Below, in pieces: positions 1 through 7,614 of a stretch of 12,390 nucleotides of DNA. The stretch comes from a candidate division WOR-3 bacterium. GTDB lineage: Bacteria > SDB-A. The notes under the pieces are model-generated. The model ran no database searches, was not told the origin of the DNA, and was given only the letters and a program-made list of their open reading frames with translations. The stretch lies in assembly GCA_016934535.1 (NCBI GenBank), contig JAFGSQ010000039.1, positions 1 through 12,390 of the forward strand, in the 5' to 3' direction. The position numbers were made by a program, and so were the translations under genes. Every line of letters starts with the position of its first letter. The stretch's first letter is position 1.

Positions 1-2
1 AA

Positions 3-75
3 AGCCGATGGGCGGATTCGAACCGCCTACCCGCGCATTACGAATGCGCTGCTCTACCAGCTGAGCTACACCGGC
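3..75 (-). tRNA. tRNA-Thr (anticodon CGU)
   Basis: Read on the minus strand, this folds into a complete cloverleaf. The 7-bp acceptor stem is GCCGGTG/CATCGGC with one G-T pair, the D stem is GCTC/GAGC, and the anticodon stem is GCGCA/TGCGC. The loop TTCGTAA places CGT as the anticodon, which reads the threonine codon ACG. The T arm is GGCGG-TTCGAAT-CCGCC. The discriminator base is T at position 3. The bases after it are TT, so the CCA tail is not encoded and must be added by a nucleotidyltransferase. A good promoter lies just upstream. This is probably the minor threonine isoacceptor beside GGU and UGU species elsewhere. Confidence 0.97.
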
Positions 76-90
76 TTTCATAATTTTAAA

Positions 91-118
91 ATTATAACCG
101 TTTGGAATAAATTAGCAA
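91..118 (-). promoter_or_regulatory. Predicted sigma70-type promoter of tRNA-Thr
   Basis: On the minus strand a TTGCTA -35 box (113-118) is followed after 16 bp by a perfect TATAAT -10 box (91-96). The tRNA 5' end is 15 bases past the -10 box. The leader between them is purely A/T apart from one G and holds a perfect 16-bp palindrome (80-95) that overlaps the -10 box. The promoter lies between the stop of the M15-like gene and the tRNA, so the tRNA is probably transcribed independently. Confidence 0.65.
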
Positions 119-134
119 CCATTTATTGAAAAAT

Positions 135-815
135 CTACTTTATCGGAAAGCATCCATCCGTGCTGAAAGTCAATCTTTTGTTTATATGAAAATAAACGCC
201 ATCGTACACCCTGCAGTCAATGTCCCTTCCCTCATTTTCAGCGTAAGCATGAATCCACCAACGGTCGGTTCTGTATGAAGGAAAAAAATATCTCACCTGT
301 TCACCGCCTGGCGTCCTCGATCTGAGGTAGACAACAGAGGATATCGGTGAAGAATTGTCGCCCGTTTTCTTTATCGCTTCAAAAATCACTTCAAGAATTT
401 CGTCATGTTTGTTTTCGAAACCTTCAACGTAAAAATCAGCCGCCTCTCCCATCATGTGTTTTGAAGTCATCGAAACCTCGTAAGGATTGCCGGAATCACC
501 ATCGTTCACGTAATTGAACAACTCGGCAGCAAGATAGCTGTTGTGCCTGGGCGATCTGTACCCCGATATTACGACTACTTTCCTCCCCGTTTCAAACTGA
601 ATGGCGTTGAGCAGTATAAGCAGGTCTTCATCTATGCCTCTTTGCGGAAGAGTGCCGCCGTCTCCGTCATAATAAAGTTCTCCTTTCCACAAGCAAGGGG
701 GATTGGCGACGGAATCCCCTTTACATCTGAAATCATCCGCCGTTATTTCATCCGTTTGAGAAAAGTCGCCCGATAACAAAAACATCAATGACACAAAAAA
801 ACTCGCGTAAATCAT
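135..815 (-). CDS. Exported M15-type (YcbK/DUF882-like) metallopeptidase-like protein
   Basis: A 226-residue protein. Residues 1-20 form a signal peptide or N-terminal anchor with a hydrophobic stretch from IYASFF to LMFLL. The core matches the zinc D-Ala-D-Ala/L,D-peptidase fold (family M15): SGYRS at 84-88, then SKHMMGEAADF carrying the SxHxxGxAxD signature with H120 and D127 as zinc ligands, and a late H210 in YFHINKR as the likely third ligand. Such enzymes cut cross-links or stem peptides of murein in the cell envelope. Related YcbK-like proteins usually have H-x-D at the last motif; here it reads H-I-N. Four cysteines in the mature part could form disulfides. I prefer the ATG at 815 over the TTG at 866 because it opens directly into the signal peptide and has a GGGAG element 4 bases upstream, whereas the TTG has no Shine-Dalgarno site. 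The fold is well supported. The substrate is inferred. Confidence 0.8.
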   Translation of the reverse strand: MIYASFFVSLMFLLSGDFSQTDEITADDFRCKGDSVANPPCLWKGELYYDGDGGTLPQRGIDEDLLILLNAIQFETGRKVVVISGYRSPRHNSYLAAELFNYVNDGDSGNPYEVSMTSKHMMGEAADFYVEGFENKHDEILEVIFEAIKKTGDNSSPISSVVYLRSRTPGGEQVRYFFPSYRTDRWWIHAYAENEGRDIDCRVYDGVYFHINKRLTFSTDGCFPIK

Positions 816-848
816 AACGCTCCCGCTTTCAGTTTTTTTCAGTTCTCC

Positions 849-877
849 TTGTCCGCGTTGACTCAATATGTTATATC
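849..877 (+). promoter_or_regulatory. Possible promoter of the proS-pheST operon
   Basis: TTGTCC (849-854) and TATATC (872-877) are separated by 17 bp and each matches the sigma70 consensus at four of six positions. They sit in the 82-bp divergent gap before proS, 20 bases upstream of its ATG. This is the best candidate there, but it is weak. Confidence 0.3.
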
Positions 878-887
878 ACATTTTCAA

Positions 888-894
888 AGGAGGG
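888..894 (+). promoter_or_regulatory. Ribosome binding site fixing the proS start
   Basis: AGGAGGG lies 3 bases before the ATG at 898. The earlier in-frame ATG at 868 has no such site and would add ten residues absent from the usual ProRS N-terminus, so 898 is chosen. Confidence 0.85.
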
Positions 895-897
895 ATA

Positions 898-2613
898 ATG
901 CTCTGGTCGAAATCCTACATACCGACTACAAAGGAAATGCCTGCCGACGCATTGCTGGCAAGCCACAGGCTGCTTTTAAAAGCAGGCTTCATCAGACAGG
1001 AATTATCAGGAGCTTATACCTACCTGCCTTTGGGGCTGTTAACCGTTTCAAAGATCATGAAGATAGTCCGGGAAGAAATGAACTCGATAGGAGCACTGGA
1101 GCTGCTCGCTCCTTCTCTGGCTTCGAAAGAAACCTGGCAGGCAACGGGCAGGTGGGAAGAATTCGGAAACGACATGTTCAGGTTTAAAGACCGGAAAGAC
1201 AGAGACATGTGTTTGGCTCCCACTCACGAAGAGATAATCACAAATCTCGCAAAAAGAGATTTCAGGTCCTACAGAGACCTTCCAAAATCTCTTTATCAAA
1301 TACAGACTAAATTCAGGGACGAACCAAGACCGAGAAGCGGTGTTCTTCGGATGAGACAGTTTATAATGAAAGATTCGTACAGTTTTGACAGGGATGAAAA
1401 TAGCCTTTCTGTTTCGTACGACCTTCACAGAAAAGCGTATAAAAATATATTTACCCGCGCAGGTCTCAGTTTCAGGATAGTTTCAGCTTCGACAGGACTG
1501 ATGGGCGGTTCGGATTCTGAAGAATTCATGATACCCTCCGAATCCGGAGAGGACAGAATTGTTTTCTGCGGTAACTGCAGTTATTCAGCAAATCTGGAAG
1601 TGGCTTCTTCAACCGTCGAGAAAATATCTTATCCGTCGAAACCGCTCGAAAAGGTCAACACTCCCGTCGGCGGTTCAGTTTCCGAGGTGTCGGCATTTTT
1701 AGGCTTTAAAAGCGACAGAATGATGAAAAGCCTTCTCTGGATGATAGAAGAAAAACCTTATTTTCTCCTTTTGTGCGGAGAGGATGAGCTTTCCGAGACA
1801 AAACTTGCCAAGCATTTGGGCGCAGGCAGACCCGCCCATTCTGAAGAAATTATTAAAATTACAGGAGCTCCTGCTGGATACGTAGGTCCTGTGGGTATAA
1901 AAAACGTGGCTGTTTACGCGGATGAAAGACTGAAAGGCGCAACCGGCATGTCGACGGGTGCGAACGAATTTCATTACCACTACGTAAACCTCGACGTGGA
2001 AAGAGATGTGCGTACTGACGGTTTCCTGGATCTGAGAGAAGTGAAAAAAGAGGAAAAATGCGTCAAATGTGGCGGATCACTAATGGTTGAGAACGCTATT
2101 GAAGTCGGACACATATTCAAACTCGGCACCAAGTATTCAAAAAGCATGGGTGCGGCTTTCACCGACGAGGAAGGCAACGAAAAATCTTTCGTCATGGGCA
2201 GCTACGGTATAGGTATAGAAAGAATAATGGCTTCGGCAATCGAACAAAACCACGACGAGAACGGGATAATATGGCCGGTGTCCATATCACCTTTCGAAGT
2301 CGTGATTCTACCGCTCAACAGTTCCGACGAAAAAGTCAGGAACTTATCAACGTCTCTTTGTGAATCACTTTACGGCAATTCAATAGAATATCTTTTGGAC
2401 GACAGAGACGAGAGAGCGGGAATAAAATTCAAAGACGCCGATCTTATAGGGATACCATTGAGGATCACGGTAGGAGAAAAAAACGCCGCCAAAGATATGG
2501 TTGAAATAAAAAGAAGAGACACTTCTCATGTCACAACTGTTCCCGTCGAAAAAGCCCTCGATGTCATCAGGCACAACTTGAACGAGCTTTACGGGCTTTG
2601 TTCGATTAATTGA
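898..2613 (+). CDS. proS: Prolyl-tRNA synthetase, bacterial type with editing insert
   Basis: A 571-residue class IIa synthetase that charges tRNA-Pro with proline in the cytoplasm, the usual length for the bacterial form. The N-terminal catalytic core has the family's AGFIRQ...LSGAYTYLPLG region. Motif 2 is FRDEPRPRSGVLRMRQF (about 139-155). The INS editing domain, which removes mischarged alanine, spans about 230-385 and includes K277 in the MMKSLL segment and the GAPAGYVGPVG loop. Motif 3 is GSYGIGIERIMA (434-445), where many homologues have GIGVSR. The C-terminal anticodon-binding domain starts near 464. Two CxxC pairs (C224/C227 and C388/C391) flank the insert, as in many bacterial homologues, and may bind a metal. 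It is the first gene of the operon; pheS follows after 16 nt. Confidence 0.97.
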   Translation: MLWSKSYIPTTKEMPADALLASHRLLLKAGFIRQELSGAYTYLPLGLLTVSKIMKIVREEMNSIGALELLAPSLASKETWQATGRWEEFGNDMFRFKDRKDRDMCLAPTHEEIITNLAKRDFRSYRDLPKSLYQIQTKFRDEPRPRSGVLRMRQFIMKDSYSFDRDENSLSVSYDLHRKAYKNIFTRAGLSFRIVSASTGLMGGSDSEEFMIPSESGEDRIVFCGNCSYSANLEVASSTVEKISYPSKPLEKVNTPVGGSVSEVSAFLGFKSDRMMKSLLWMIEEKPYFLLLCGEDELSETKLAKHLGAGRPAHSEEIIKITGAPAGYVGPVGIKNVAVYADERLKGATGMSTGANEFHYHYVNLDVERDVRTDGFLDLREVKKEEKCVKCGGSLMVENAIEVGHIFKLGTKYSKSMGAAFTDEEGNEKSFVMGSYGIGIERIMASAIEQNHDENGIIWPVSISPFEVVILPLNSSDEKVRNLSTSLCESLYGNSIEYLLDDRDERAGIKFKDADLIGIPLRITVGEKNAAKDMVEIKRRDTSHVTTVPVEKALDVIRHNLNELYGLCSIN

Positions 2614-2629
2614 AAGAAAGGTTTAACGC

Positions 2630-4156
2630 ATGAACATAACTTCGCTCCACCCTCTCGAGATAAAATTATTGAAATCTCTACGGGAAAAACAGGTTTTCAG
2701 CTCGAGGGATTATCCCGACAATTCAGGACTGACGGTTGAAAACGTCCGCGGAATAATCGGCTGGTTCAAGGCCAGGAATTGGCTGAAAGAAGTCGAGGAG
2801 GCGACCGCAATCAAAGCCGAGATCACCGAAGAAGGAAAAATATACGCCGAAAAAGGCCTCCCTTTGAGACTCGTGTGGGATTGCCTTTCTTCTTCTCCAT
2901 GCACAATCAGCGAAATGATTGAAAAAACATCATACAGTCAGGCAGAAATCGGAAAGGCTGCGGGTTTTTTGAAAAAAAACGACTTGGCTGAAGATAAAGG
3001 AGGAACTCTTTTCCTGAAAGAAAATAATGCTCCCGAGTATCTCGAACTGCTTGAAAGACTTATATCGGAAGGACTCAAAGAAGATCTGAATTTTTCTTCT
3101 CTCTCAGAAAAACAAGCCGCAGTTCTGGATGAGAACGCCAAAAAGAGGGGTTCGGGATCAATCTTCAGGATCAAAGAACAAAAATACGTCAGTTACTGCC
3201 TGAACGAAGAGGGAGAAAAAGTAAGAAAAGCAGTCTGTGATTCGGAAACAAAAGACGAGATAGGCGCTCTGACTCCCGAAATTCTCCGCGACAGATCCTG
3301 GGAAGGAAAAACTTTCAGAAAATTCAGCATGTCGTTGAAACCTAAATCCAAAATAGCCGGCAGGCTTCACCCGTACGGCAGATTTCTCGACACTGTGAGA
3401 AAAGAACTCACCTCGATGGGATTTACCGAGATGAGGGGGCCCATAGTAGAATCCGAATTTTTCAACAACGACGTTTTATACATGCCCCAATACCATTCTG
3501 CCAGAGACATTCACGACATATATGTCGTCAAAGAGCCTTCGAGGGCTTCAGATATACCGATGAACATACTTTCCAGAATAGCTTCGGCTCACAGAGACGG
3601 AGGCAGATCTGGCTCGCGCGGATGGGGATACGATTTTGACACTGAAAAGACCCAAAGACTTGTTCTGAGAAGTCAGGGAACTGCCATAAGTGCCAGAACA
3701 CTGACAAAAAAACCTCCCGTGCCGGGTAAATTTTTCGCAATTGCAAGATGTTTCCGCTACGACAGTGTTGACGCTACTCACGCACCTGACTTTTTCCAGA
3801 TAGAAGGAATAGTGCTCGAAGAGAATATCAATTTCAGGCATCTGCTCGGACTTCTTTCAACTTTCGCCGAAAAACTCGCCCACGCTGAAAAGATCAAATT
3901 CGTACCCGGTTATTTCCCTTTCACGGAGCCTTCGGTCGAAGCGATGATCAAACACCCTCAACTCGGATGGATAGAACTAGGTGGAGCTGGAATTTTCAGA
4001 CCTGAAATAACTGTATCGCTAGACATCCCCTGCCCGGTCATAGCCTGGGGACTTGGTCTAGACAGAATGGCAATGAACGCGCTCAAAATAAATGACATAC
4101 GGGAACTTTTCACTTATGACATCGAAAAGATACGCTCTTCAAAGGTGGTGATTTAG
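2630..4156 (+). CDS. pheS: Phenylalanyl-tRNA synthetase alpha subunit, archaeal/eukaryotic type
   Basis: A 508-residue alpha subunit of the class II heterotetramer that attaches phenylalanine to tRNA-Phe. About 230 N-terminal residues form winged-helix-like domains, as in archaeal and cytosolic eukaryotic PheRS, replacing the coiled coil of the typical bacterial subunit of about 340 residues. The catalytic domain starts at about 240 (GRLHPYGRFLD). Motif 1 lies around MGFTEMRGPIVES (263-275). SGSRGWGY (327-334), motif 2 at FFAIARCFRYDSVDATH (368-384), FQIEG (389-393), GIFRPE (454-459) and motif 3 GLGLDRM (474-480) all match the archaeal pattern. The normally conserved LRTHTTA stretch reads LRSQGTA here. 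An AAAGG element precedes the ATG. The stop codon directly abuts the pheT ATG, which suggests coupled translation and equal subunit supply. Confidence 0.96.
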   Translation: MNITSLHPLEIKLLKSLREKQVFSSRDYPDNSGLTVENVRGIIGWFKARNWLKEVEEATAIKAEITEEGKIYAEKGLPLRLVWDCLSSSPCTISEMIEKTSYSQAEIGKAAGFLKKNDLAEDKGGTLFLKENNAPEYLELLERLISEGLKEDLNFSSLSEKQAAVLDENAKKRGSGSIFRIKEQKYVSYCLNEEGEKVRKAVCDSETKDEIGALTPEILRDRSWEGKTFRKFSMSLKPKSKIAGRLHPYGRFLDTVRKELTSMGFTEMRGPIVESEFFNNDVLYMPQYHSARDIHDIYVVKEPSRASDIPMNILSRIASAHRDGGRSGSRGWGYDFDTEKTQRLVLRSQGTAISARTLTKKPPVPGKFFAIARCFRYDSVDATHAPDFFQIEGIVLEENINFRHLLGLLSTFAEKLAHAEKIKFVPGYFPFTEPSVEAMIKHPQLGWIELGGAGIFRPEITVSLDIPCPVIAWGLGLDRMAMNALKINDIRELFTYDIEKIRSSKVVI

Positions 4157-5836
4157 ATGCCGAAAGTAACTACAGACAAAAATACTCTTTTATCCCTCAT
4201 AGAAAAACCTATGAACATCGACAGGCTCAAAGACCTTTGCTGGCTGGCAAAAGCCGAATTGACTGAGAATGCAGGTTCAAACGAAATAACGCTTGAGTTT
4301 TCAGACACAAACAGACCCGATCTATGGTCTGCAGAGGGATTGACCAGATTGATTAACCAATTTCTCTCTGGAAAACCCAAGGAATACACATTTCTTTCGG
4401 AGCCTCACCACAGAGATAAAGAAGTAATCGCCGAAGAAAGCGTTTCAGCTATCCGCCCTTACATAGGAATGTTTTTGTGCGAAATTGCTCCCATCACTGA
4501 CGAAATTCTCAAAGACCTGATACAGACCCAGGAAAAACTCGCCGAAAATTACGGAAAAAAAAGAAAAACAGTAAGCATAGGTATATATCCTGCTTCGATT
4601 ATAAATTTTCCAGTCATCTACAAAGCGGTAATACCTTCAGAAATATCTTTTGTGCCGCTTGGTTTTGAAAATGAAATGGCTCTCGATGAAATACTGAAAA
4701 AGCATCCCAAGGGAATAGAATACGCCGAAATTCTCGAAAGCAAAAAAATTGTGCCTCTGATGATAGACAACAAAGGAGAAATACTTTCATTTCCGCCTGT
4801 TATCAATTCGAGAAGAACAGGCGAAGTGAAAGTCGGTGACACTTATTTGGCCGTTGAAGCGACAGGATCGGACCTTTCATCTGTTCATCTGGTCCTGAGT
4901 ATTTTTGCGATGAACCTAAGCGACAGAGGCGGAAAAATCACGAGAATGAGAACTCTTTATCCAGGAAATCAGGAAGCGGTATTTCCGACGGACGAAACCG
5001 AAGAACTAAGCATAAACATCCCTCAGGTCAACAACCTTCTTGGGAGCGAGTTCGGAATAGAAAAAATTTCAACAAATCTCAGAAAAATGGGTTTCAGATC
5101 CAAAAAAGGCACTTTCGACAACGAGCTTATTGTCACCGTACCTTTTTACAGAAGGGACATAATGCACGAAGTCGACATCATGGAAGACATAGCGATAGCA
5201 TCGGACTACAACGATTTCCAACCACTCATGCCCGAAAGTTACACTCACGGAGGCCTCTCTCCTATTCAAGAAAAAGCGAACGTCCTCAGGCAAGTTTCAA
5301 TCGGTCTTGGTTTCCTCGAATACATGGGCAACATTCTCACTTCCTCTGAGATTATGAAAACCTGTGCCGGAAAACACAGCGATCCCGTCGAGATAGCAAA
5401 TCCTATGACGGCGATGTTCGCCTGCCTGAGAGACAGACTATTCCCTGGTCTTCTTCTGCTGGAATCAAAAAACAGCAAATCGCTTTACCCTCATCTCGTC
5501 TTTGAAGCGGGTGAAACAGTCAAAAAATACAAGGAAGACGGTACTTTGAAAACCGGAACCGTCTTTTCGATAGCTTACATGATTTCGGGTCCCGATTCTT
5601 CTTTCTCTGAAATGCATTCTGTTATGCAGACTTTATGCGATATGCTTTCAGTTGAGCTTACACTGATTGAAAAGAACTACTGGTTTTTCATTCCGGGAAG
5701 AAGCGCCGAAGTGCTTCTCAATGGCAAAGAATCGGGATTTTTAGGCGAGGTGTCTCCCTCCATACTCGATGTACTCGGCGTGAGAATGCCTGTAGTACTC
5801 TCTGAAATCTCCGACCTGGATTCCTTTTTTATCTGA
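4157..5836 (+). CDS. pheT: Phenylalanyl-tRNA synthetase beta subunit, archaeal/eukaryotic type
   Basis: A 559-residue beta subunit, close to archaeal length and far shorter than the roughly 800-residue bacterial form. It lacks the N-terminal EMAP/OB tRNA-binding domain and the C-terminal ferredoxin-fold anticodon-binding domain. The B3/B4 editing domain, which hydrolyses Tyr-tRNA-Phe, covers about 95-270 and has the archaeal-like signature DNKGEILSFPPVINS with TGEV after it. The B5 domain is near 275-355 and carries YRRDIMHEVDIMEDIA. The C-terminal catalytic-like fold has the LEYMGNILTSSE and EIANPM motifs. An AGGTGGTG Shine-Dalgarno site lies within the end of pheS, and the genes abut with no gap. 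The protein forms the alpha2beta2 enzyme with PheS; the two were probably acquired as a pair. Confidence 0.95.
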   Translation: MPKVTTDKNTLLSLIEKPMNIDRLKDLCWLAKAELTENAGSNEITLEFSDTNRPDLWSAEGLTRLINQFLSGKPKEYTFLSEPHHRDKEVIAEESVSAIRPYIGMFLCEIAPITDEILKDLIQTQEKLAENYGKKRKTVSIGIYPASIINFPVIYKAVIPSEISFVPLGFENEMALDEILKKHPKGIEYAEILESKKIVPLMIDNKGEILSFPPVINSRRTGEVKVGDTYLAVEATGSDLSSVHLVLSIFAMNLSDRGGKITRMRTLYPGNQEAVFPTDETEELSINIPQVNNLLGSEFGIEKISTNLRKMGFRSKKGTFDNELIVTVPFYRRDIMHEVDIMEDIAIASDYNDFQPLMPESYTHGGLSPIQEKANVLRQVSIGLGFLEYMGNILTSSEIMKTCAGKHSDPVEIANPMTAMFACLRDRLFPGLLLLESKNSKSLYPHLVFEAGETVKKYKEDGTLKTGTVFSIAYMISGPDSSFSEMHSVMQTLCDMLSVELTLIEKNYWFFIPGRSAEVLLNGKESGFLGEVSPSILDVLGVRMPVVLSEISDLDSFFI

Positions 5837-5849
5837 AAGAGAAGCTGAT

Positions 5850-6263
5850 TTGAAGTGCTCGACACGCTGGAAAAAAAACATGGCTTTCGAAGCCCGATCA
5901 GGCGATCATGAAATCCTTATGGACTCGTCAGAAAATTTCGGAGGCGAAAACAGCGGACCAAGCCCGAAAACGCTTCTTCTTGCGGGCCTAACCGGATGCA
6001 GCGGAATGGATGTCGTTTCCATACTTGCCAAGATGAAAGTCTCGGGCTACGAACTTCAGATAGACTGCTCGACCGAAGTGACCGAAGAGCATCCAAAGGT
6101 TTTCAGGGAAATTTTTCTAAAATATGTCTTTACCGGAAAAAACCTTCCCGAGGACAAGCTGACAAAAGCAGTCGACATGTCTCTCTCCAAATACTGCGGC
6201 GTAGCCGCCATGCTCTCAAAAAACTCGGAAATCCTTCGTGAAATAGAGATCCGATCTTCCTGA
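5850..6263 (+). CDS. OsmC/Ohr-family protein (probable thiol peroxidase)
   Basis: A 137-residue protein of the OsmC superfamily, small cytoplasmic dimers that reduce organic hydroperoxides or peroxides through two cysteines. Both are present: C50 in LAGLTGCSGMDV, the peroxidatic position, and C116 in LSKYCGVAAML. The GPSPKTLLLAGL segment is the usual family signature. The start is a TTG 13 nt after pheT, with a modest AGAGAAG element. It is preferred over the in-frame ATG at 5880 because residues 1-12 supply the first beta strand expected in the family. Eight A bases (5871-5878) lie between the two possible starts. It is last in the synthetase operon, a link to translation that may be only positional. 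Whether it belongs to the OsmC, Ohr or YhfA-like branch cannot be decided here. Confidence 0.88.
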   Translation: MKCSTRWKKNMAFEARSGDHEILMDSSENFGGENSGPSPKTLLLAGLTGCSGMDVVSILAKMKVSGYELQIDCSTEVTEEHPKVFREIFLKYVFTGKNLPEDKLTKAVDMSLSKYCGVAAMLSKNSEILREIEIRSS

Positions 6264-6376
6264 AATGTGACGTTCGAGTTTATTTAGCCGAGTACTTTAT
6301 CCTTTTGATGCGATAGATTTCATAATATATCCTCACTAACATAACAAGCTGATCAAAATCCGGTTACCGGCGATTC

Positions 6377-7498
6377 CTAGAATCTTGGTGTAATATCTTC
6401 AGTGTCCTGTTTTTTATCTTGATCCAGAGGTAAGTGTATTATATCGTTTCCTAACTCAGAAAAATCAAGTTCATTAAGATATAAAACTCTTACGCGGCGG
6501 TTGTGTTGAGTGTGGTAATATAGTACTCGCTCGGATAAATCCCACGCCGTTGTCCATATAGTTGAACTCCGCATGCCTTCTTTGCCCAACGATCCGTCTG
6601 AGCCTTCGGATGCTCCCAGAGGTATATTAAAATTGTCTAAAATTCTGAACAGTTCATATACTGTTTCCGCGGAATTATCAGTAGACCGTGACGTCTGGGA
6701 CCATGCAACCGCACGTACGAATCGTGATGGAGGAGTATTGTCGCCGGGTAATCCGATCATACCACTGCCTCCTCCCAAAGGAGCGAAATCAATACCTTCA
6801 ATGCTTTTATCGGGAAGCGCTACGGGCGACAGATTTACGTAATTTCGCAGATTTGTCATGTGCCAGTCATATGTTGGCCCGTTTGTTATGACACCTAAAG
6901 GATTTTCAAAGATCCTTGCTTCGCCTTCGCTAAACTCTATAACTATGGATTTTCCGCTTGCGTCCGTCACCATCCAATGCGCGTATACAGACATGCCGAT
7001 AGCTTCTTCTGTTACAGACACCACTCTGACTTCGTTTATCCCGCTTCTGACTTCATCAGTCGTCGCAAATTGACTGAGAATATAGTTCGTCAGGTCTATC
7101 GCTGTTATCGTAATACCGGCAAGATCCTTTTCAAATATCGGGTATTCGGCAAAGCCTGCGTGATAGAACAGACCTACGGCCAGCCCTCTTTCGTTCATTC
7201 CGTCGGCAAGATAATCTCTTCCCATCATATCCAGCCCGACATAACCGTACTTTGCTTGCCATTCTCTGCCATTAAATCCTTCCGGAGTCAGCCCGGTAAA
7301 TGAATATCCCCTGGGTACGATAATGACTCGTGATTGCAAATCAAACTTACCCCACTCCATGGTCCGTCCGTAAACGACGCTCTCATCCATTGCAATCAGT
7401 CTTATGCCGGTACAAGCGTAAGCAGGATTAATTCTTCCGCAGATTAATGTTATGATCATCGTGGCATAGAGTAATAATGTTTTGTTGCCTGTTCTCAC
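6377..7498 (-). CDS. Exported choloylglycine hydrolase/penicillin V acylase-family Ntn hydrolase
   Basis: A 373-residue protein of the linear amide C-N hydrolase family (bile salt hydrolases, penicillin V acylases and N-acyl-homoserine lactone acylases). Residues 1-28 are a signal peptide ending in the type I peptidase site AYA, immediately before C29, the predicted N-terminal nucleophile. Counting C29 as 1, R45 (YGRTMEWG) is R17 as in known family members, E48 takes the place of the common Asp20, and N206 (VITNGP) and R259 (PPSRF) fit the other two active-site positions. N102 in DGMNERGLAVGL is also conserved. The start is GTG with a GAGGT site 5 bases upstream. It probably acts in the periplasm or outside the cell on acylated amides. 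The sequence does not reveal the substrate, and bile salts are only one option. No clear operon partner is visible. Confidence 0.9.
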   Translation of the reverse strand: MRTGNKTLLLYATMIITLICGRINPAYACTGIRLIAMDESVVYGRTMEWGKFDLQSRVIIVPRGYSFTGLTPEGFNGREWQAKYGYVGLDMMGRDYLADGMNERGLAVGLFYHAGFAEYPIFEKDLAGITITAIDLTNYILSQFATTDEVRSGINEVRVVSVTEEAIGMSVYAHWMVTDASGKSIVIEFSEGEARIFENPLGVITNGPTYDWHMTNLRNYVNLSPVALPDKSIEGIDFAPLGGGSGMIGLPGDNTPPSRFVRAVAWSQTSRSTDNSAETVYELFRILDNFNIPLGASEGSDGSLGKEGMRSSTIWTTAWDLSERVLYYHTQHNRRVRVLYLNELDFSELGNDIIHLPLDQDKKQDTEDITPRF

Positions 7499-7614
7499 TT
7501 TTCACCTCTTTGTTTTTCCTTAAAACATATCAGTTTTATCTGGGGCAAACAATCCCGTGCTGAGATATTTTTCACTTGAACCTTGTAATATCACTACTAC
7601 CGTGATTTTTCACC

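Noticed and set aside
816-866. TTG start adding 17 residues to the M15-like protein.
   Set aside because: It has no Shine-Dalgarno site and would place a charged stretch before the signal peptide.
868-897. Upstream ATG giving ProRS ten extra residues.
   Set aside because: It lacks a ribosome site, whereas the ATG at 898 has AGGAGGG and starts where the family usually starts.
4555-4562. Eight-A run in pheT, considered as a frameshift site.
   Set aside because: It encodes ordinary Lys codons in an A-rich gene and no alternative frame or product makes sense.
6357-6375. Imperfect hairpin just past the stop of the choloylglycine hydrolase-like gene (CGG-TTA-CCG core with AATC/GATT outer pairs), with a short T run on the minus strand.
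   Set aside because: The stem is short, has a two-base bulge and only four T bases follow, so it is not called as a terminator.
6573-7303. Several open frames on the plus strand opposite the choloylglycine hydrolase-like gene.
   Set aside because: They have no family resemblance and no suitable ribosome sites, while the minus strand encodes a motif-complete enzyme.
7589-7611. ATCAC-N7-GTGAT hairpin followed by five T bases on the plus strand.
   Set aside because: The stem is 5 bp and no plus-strand gene ends there, so it has no clear transcript to terminate.
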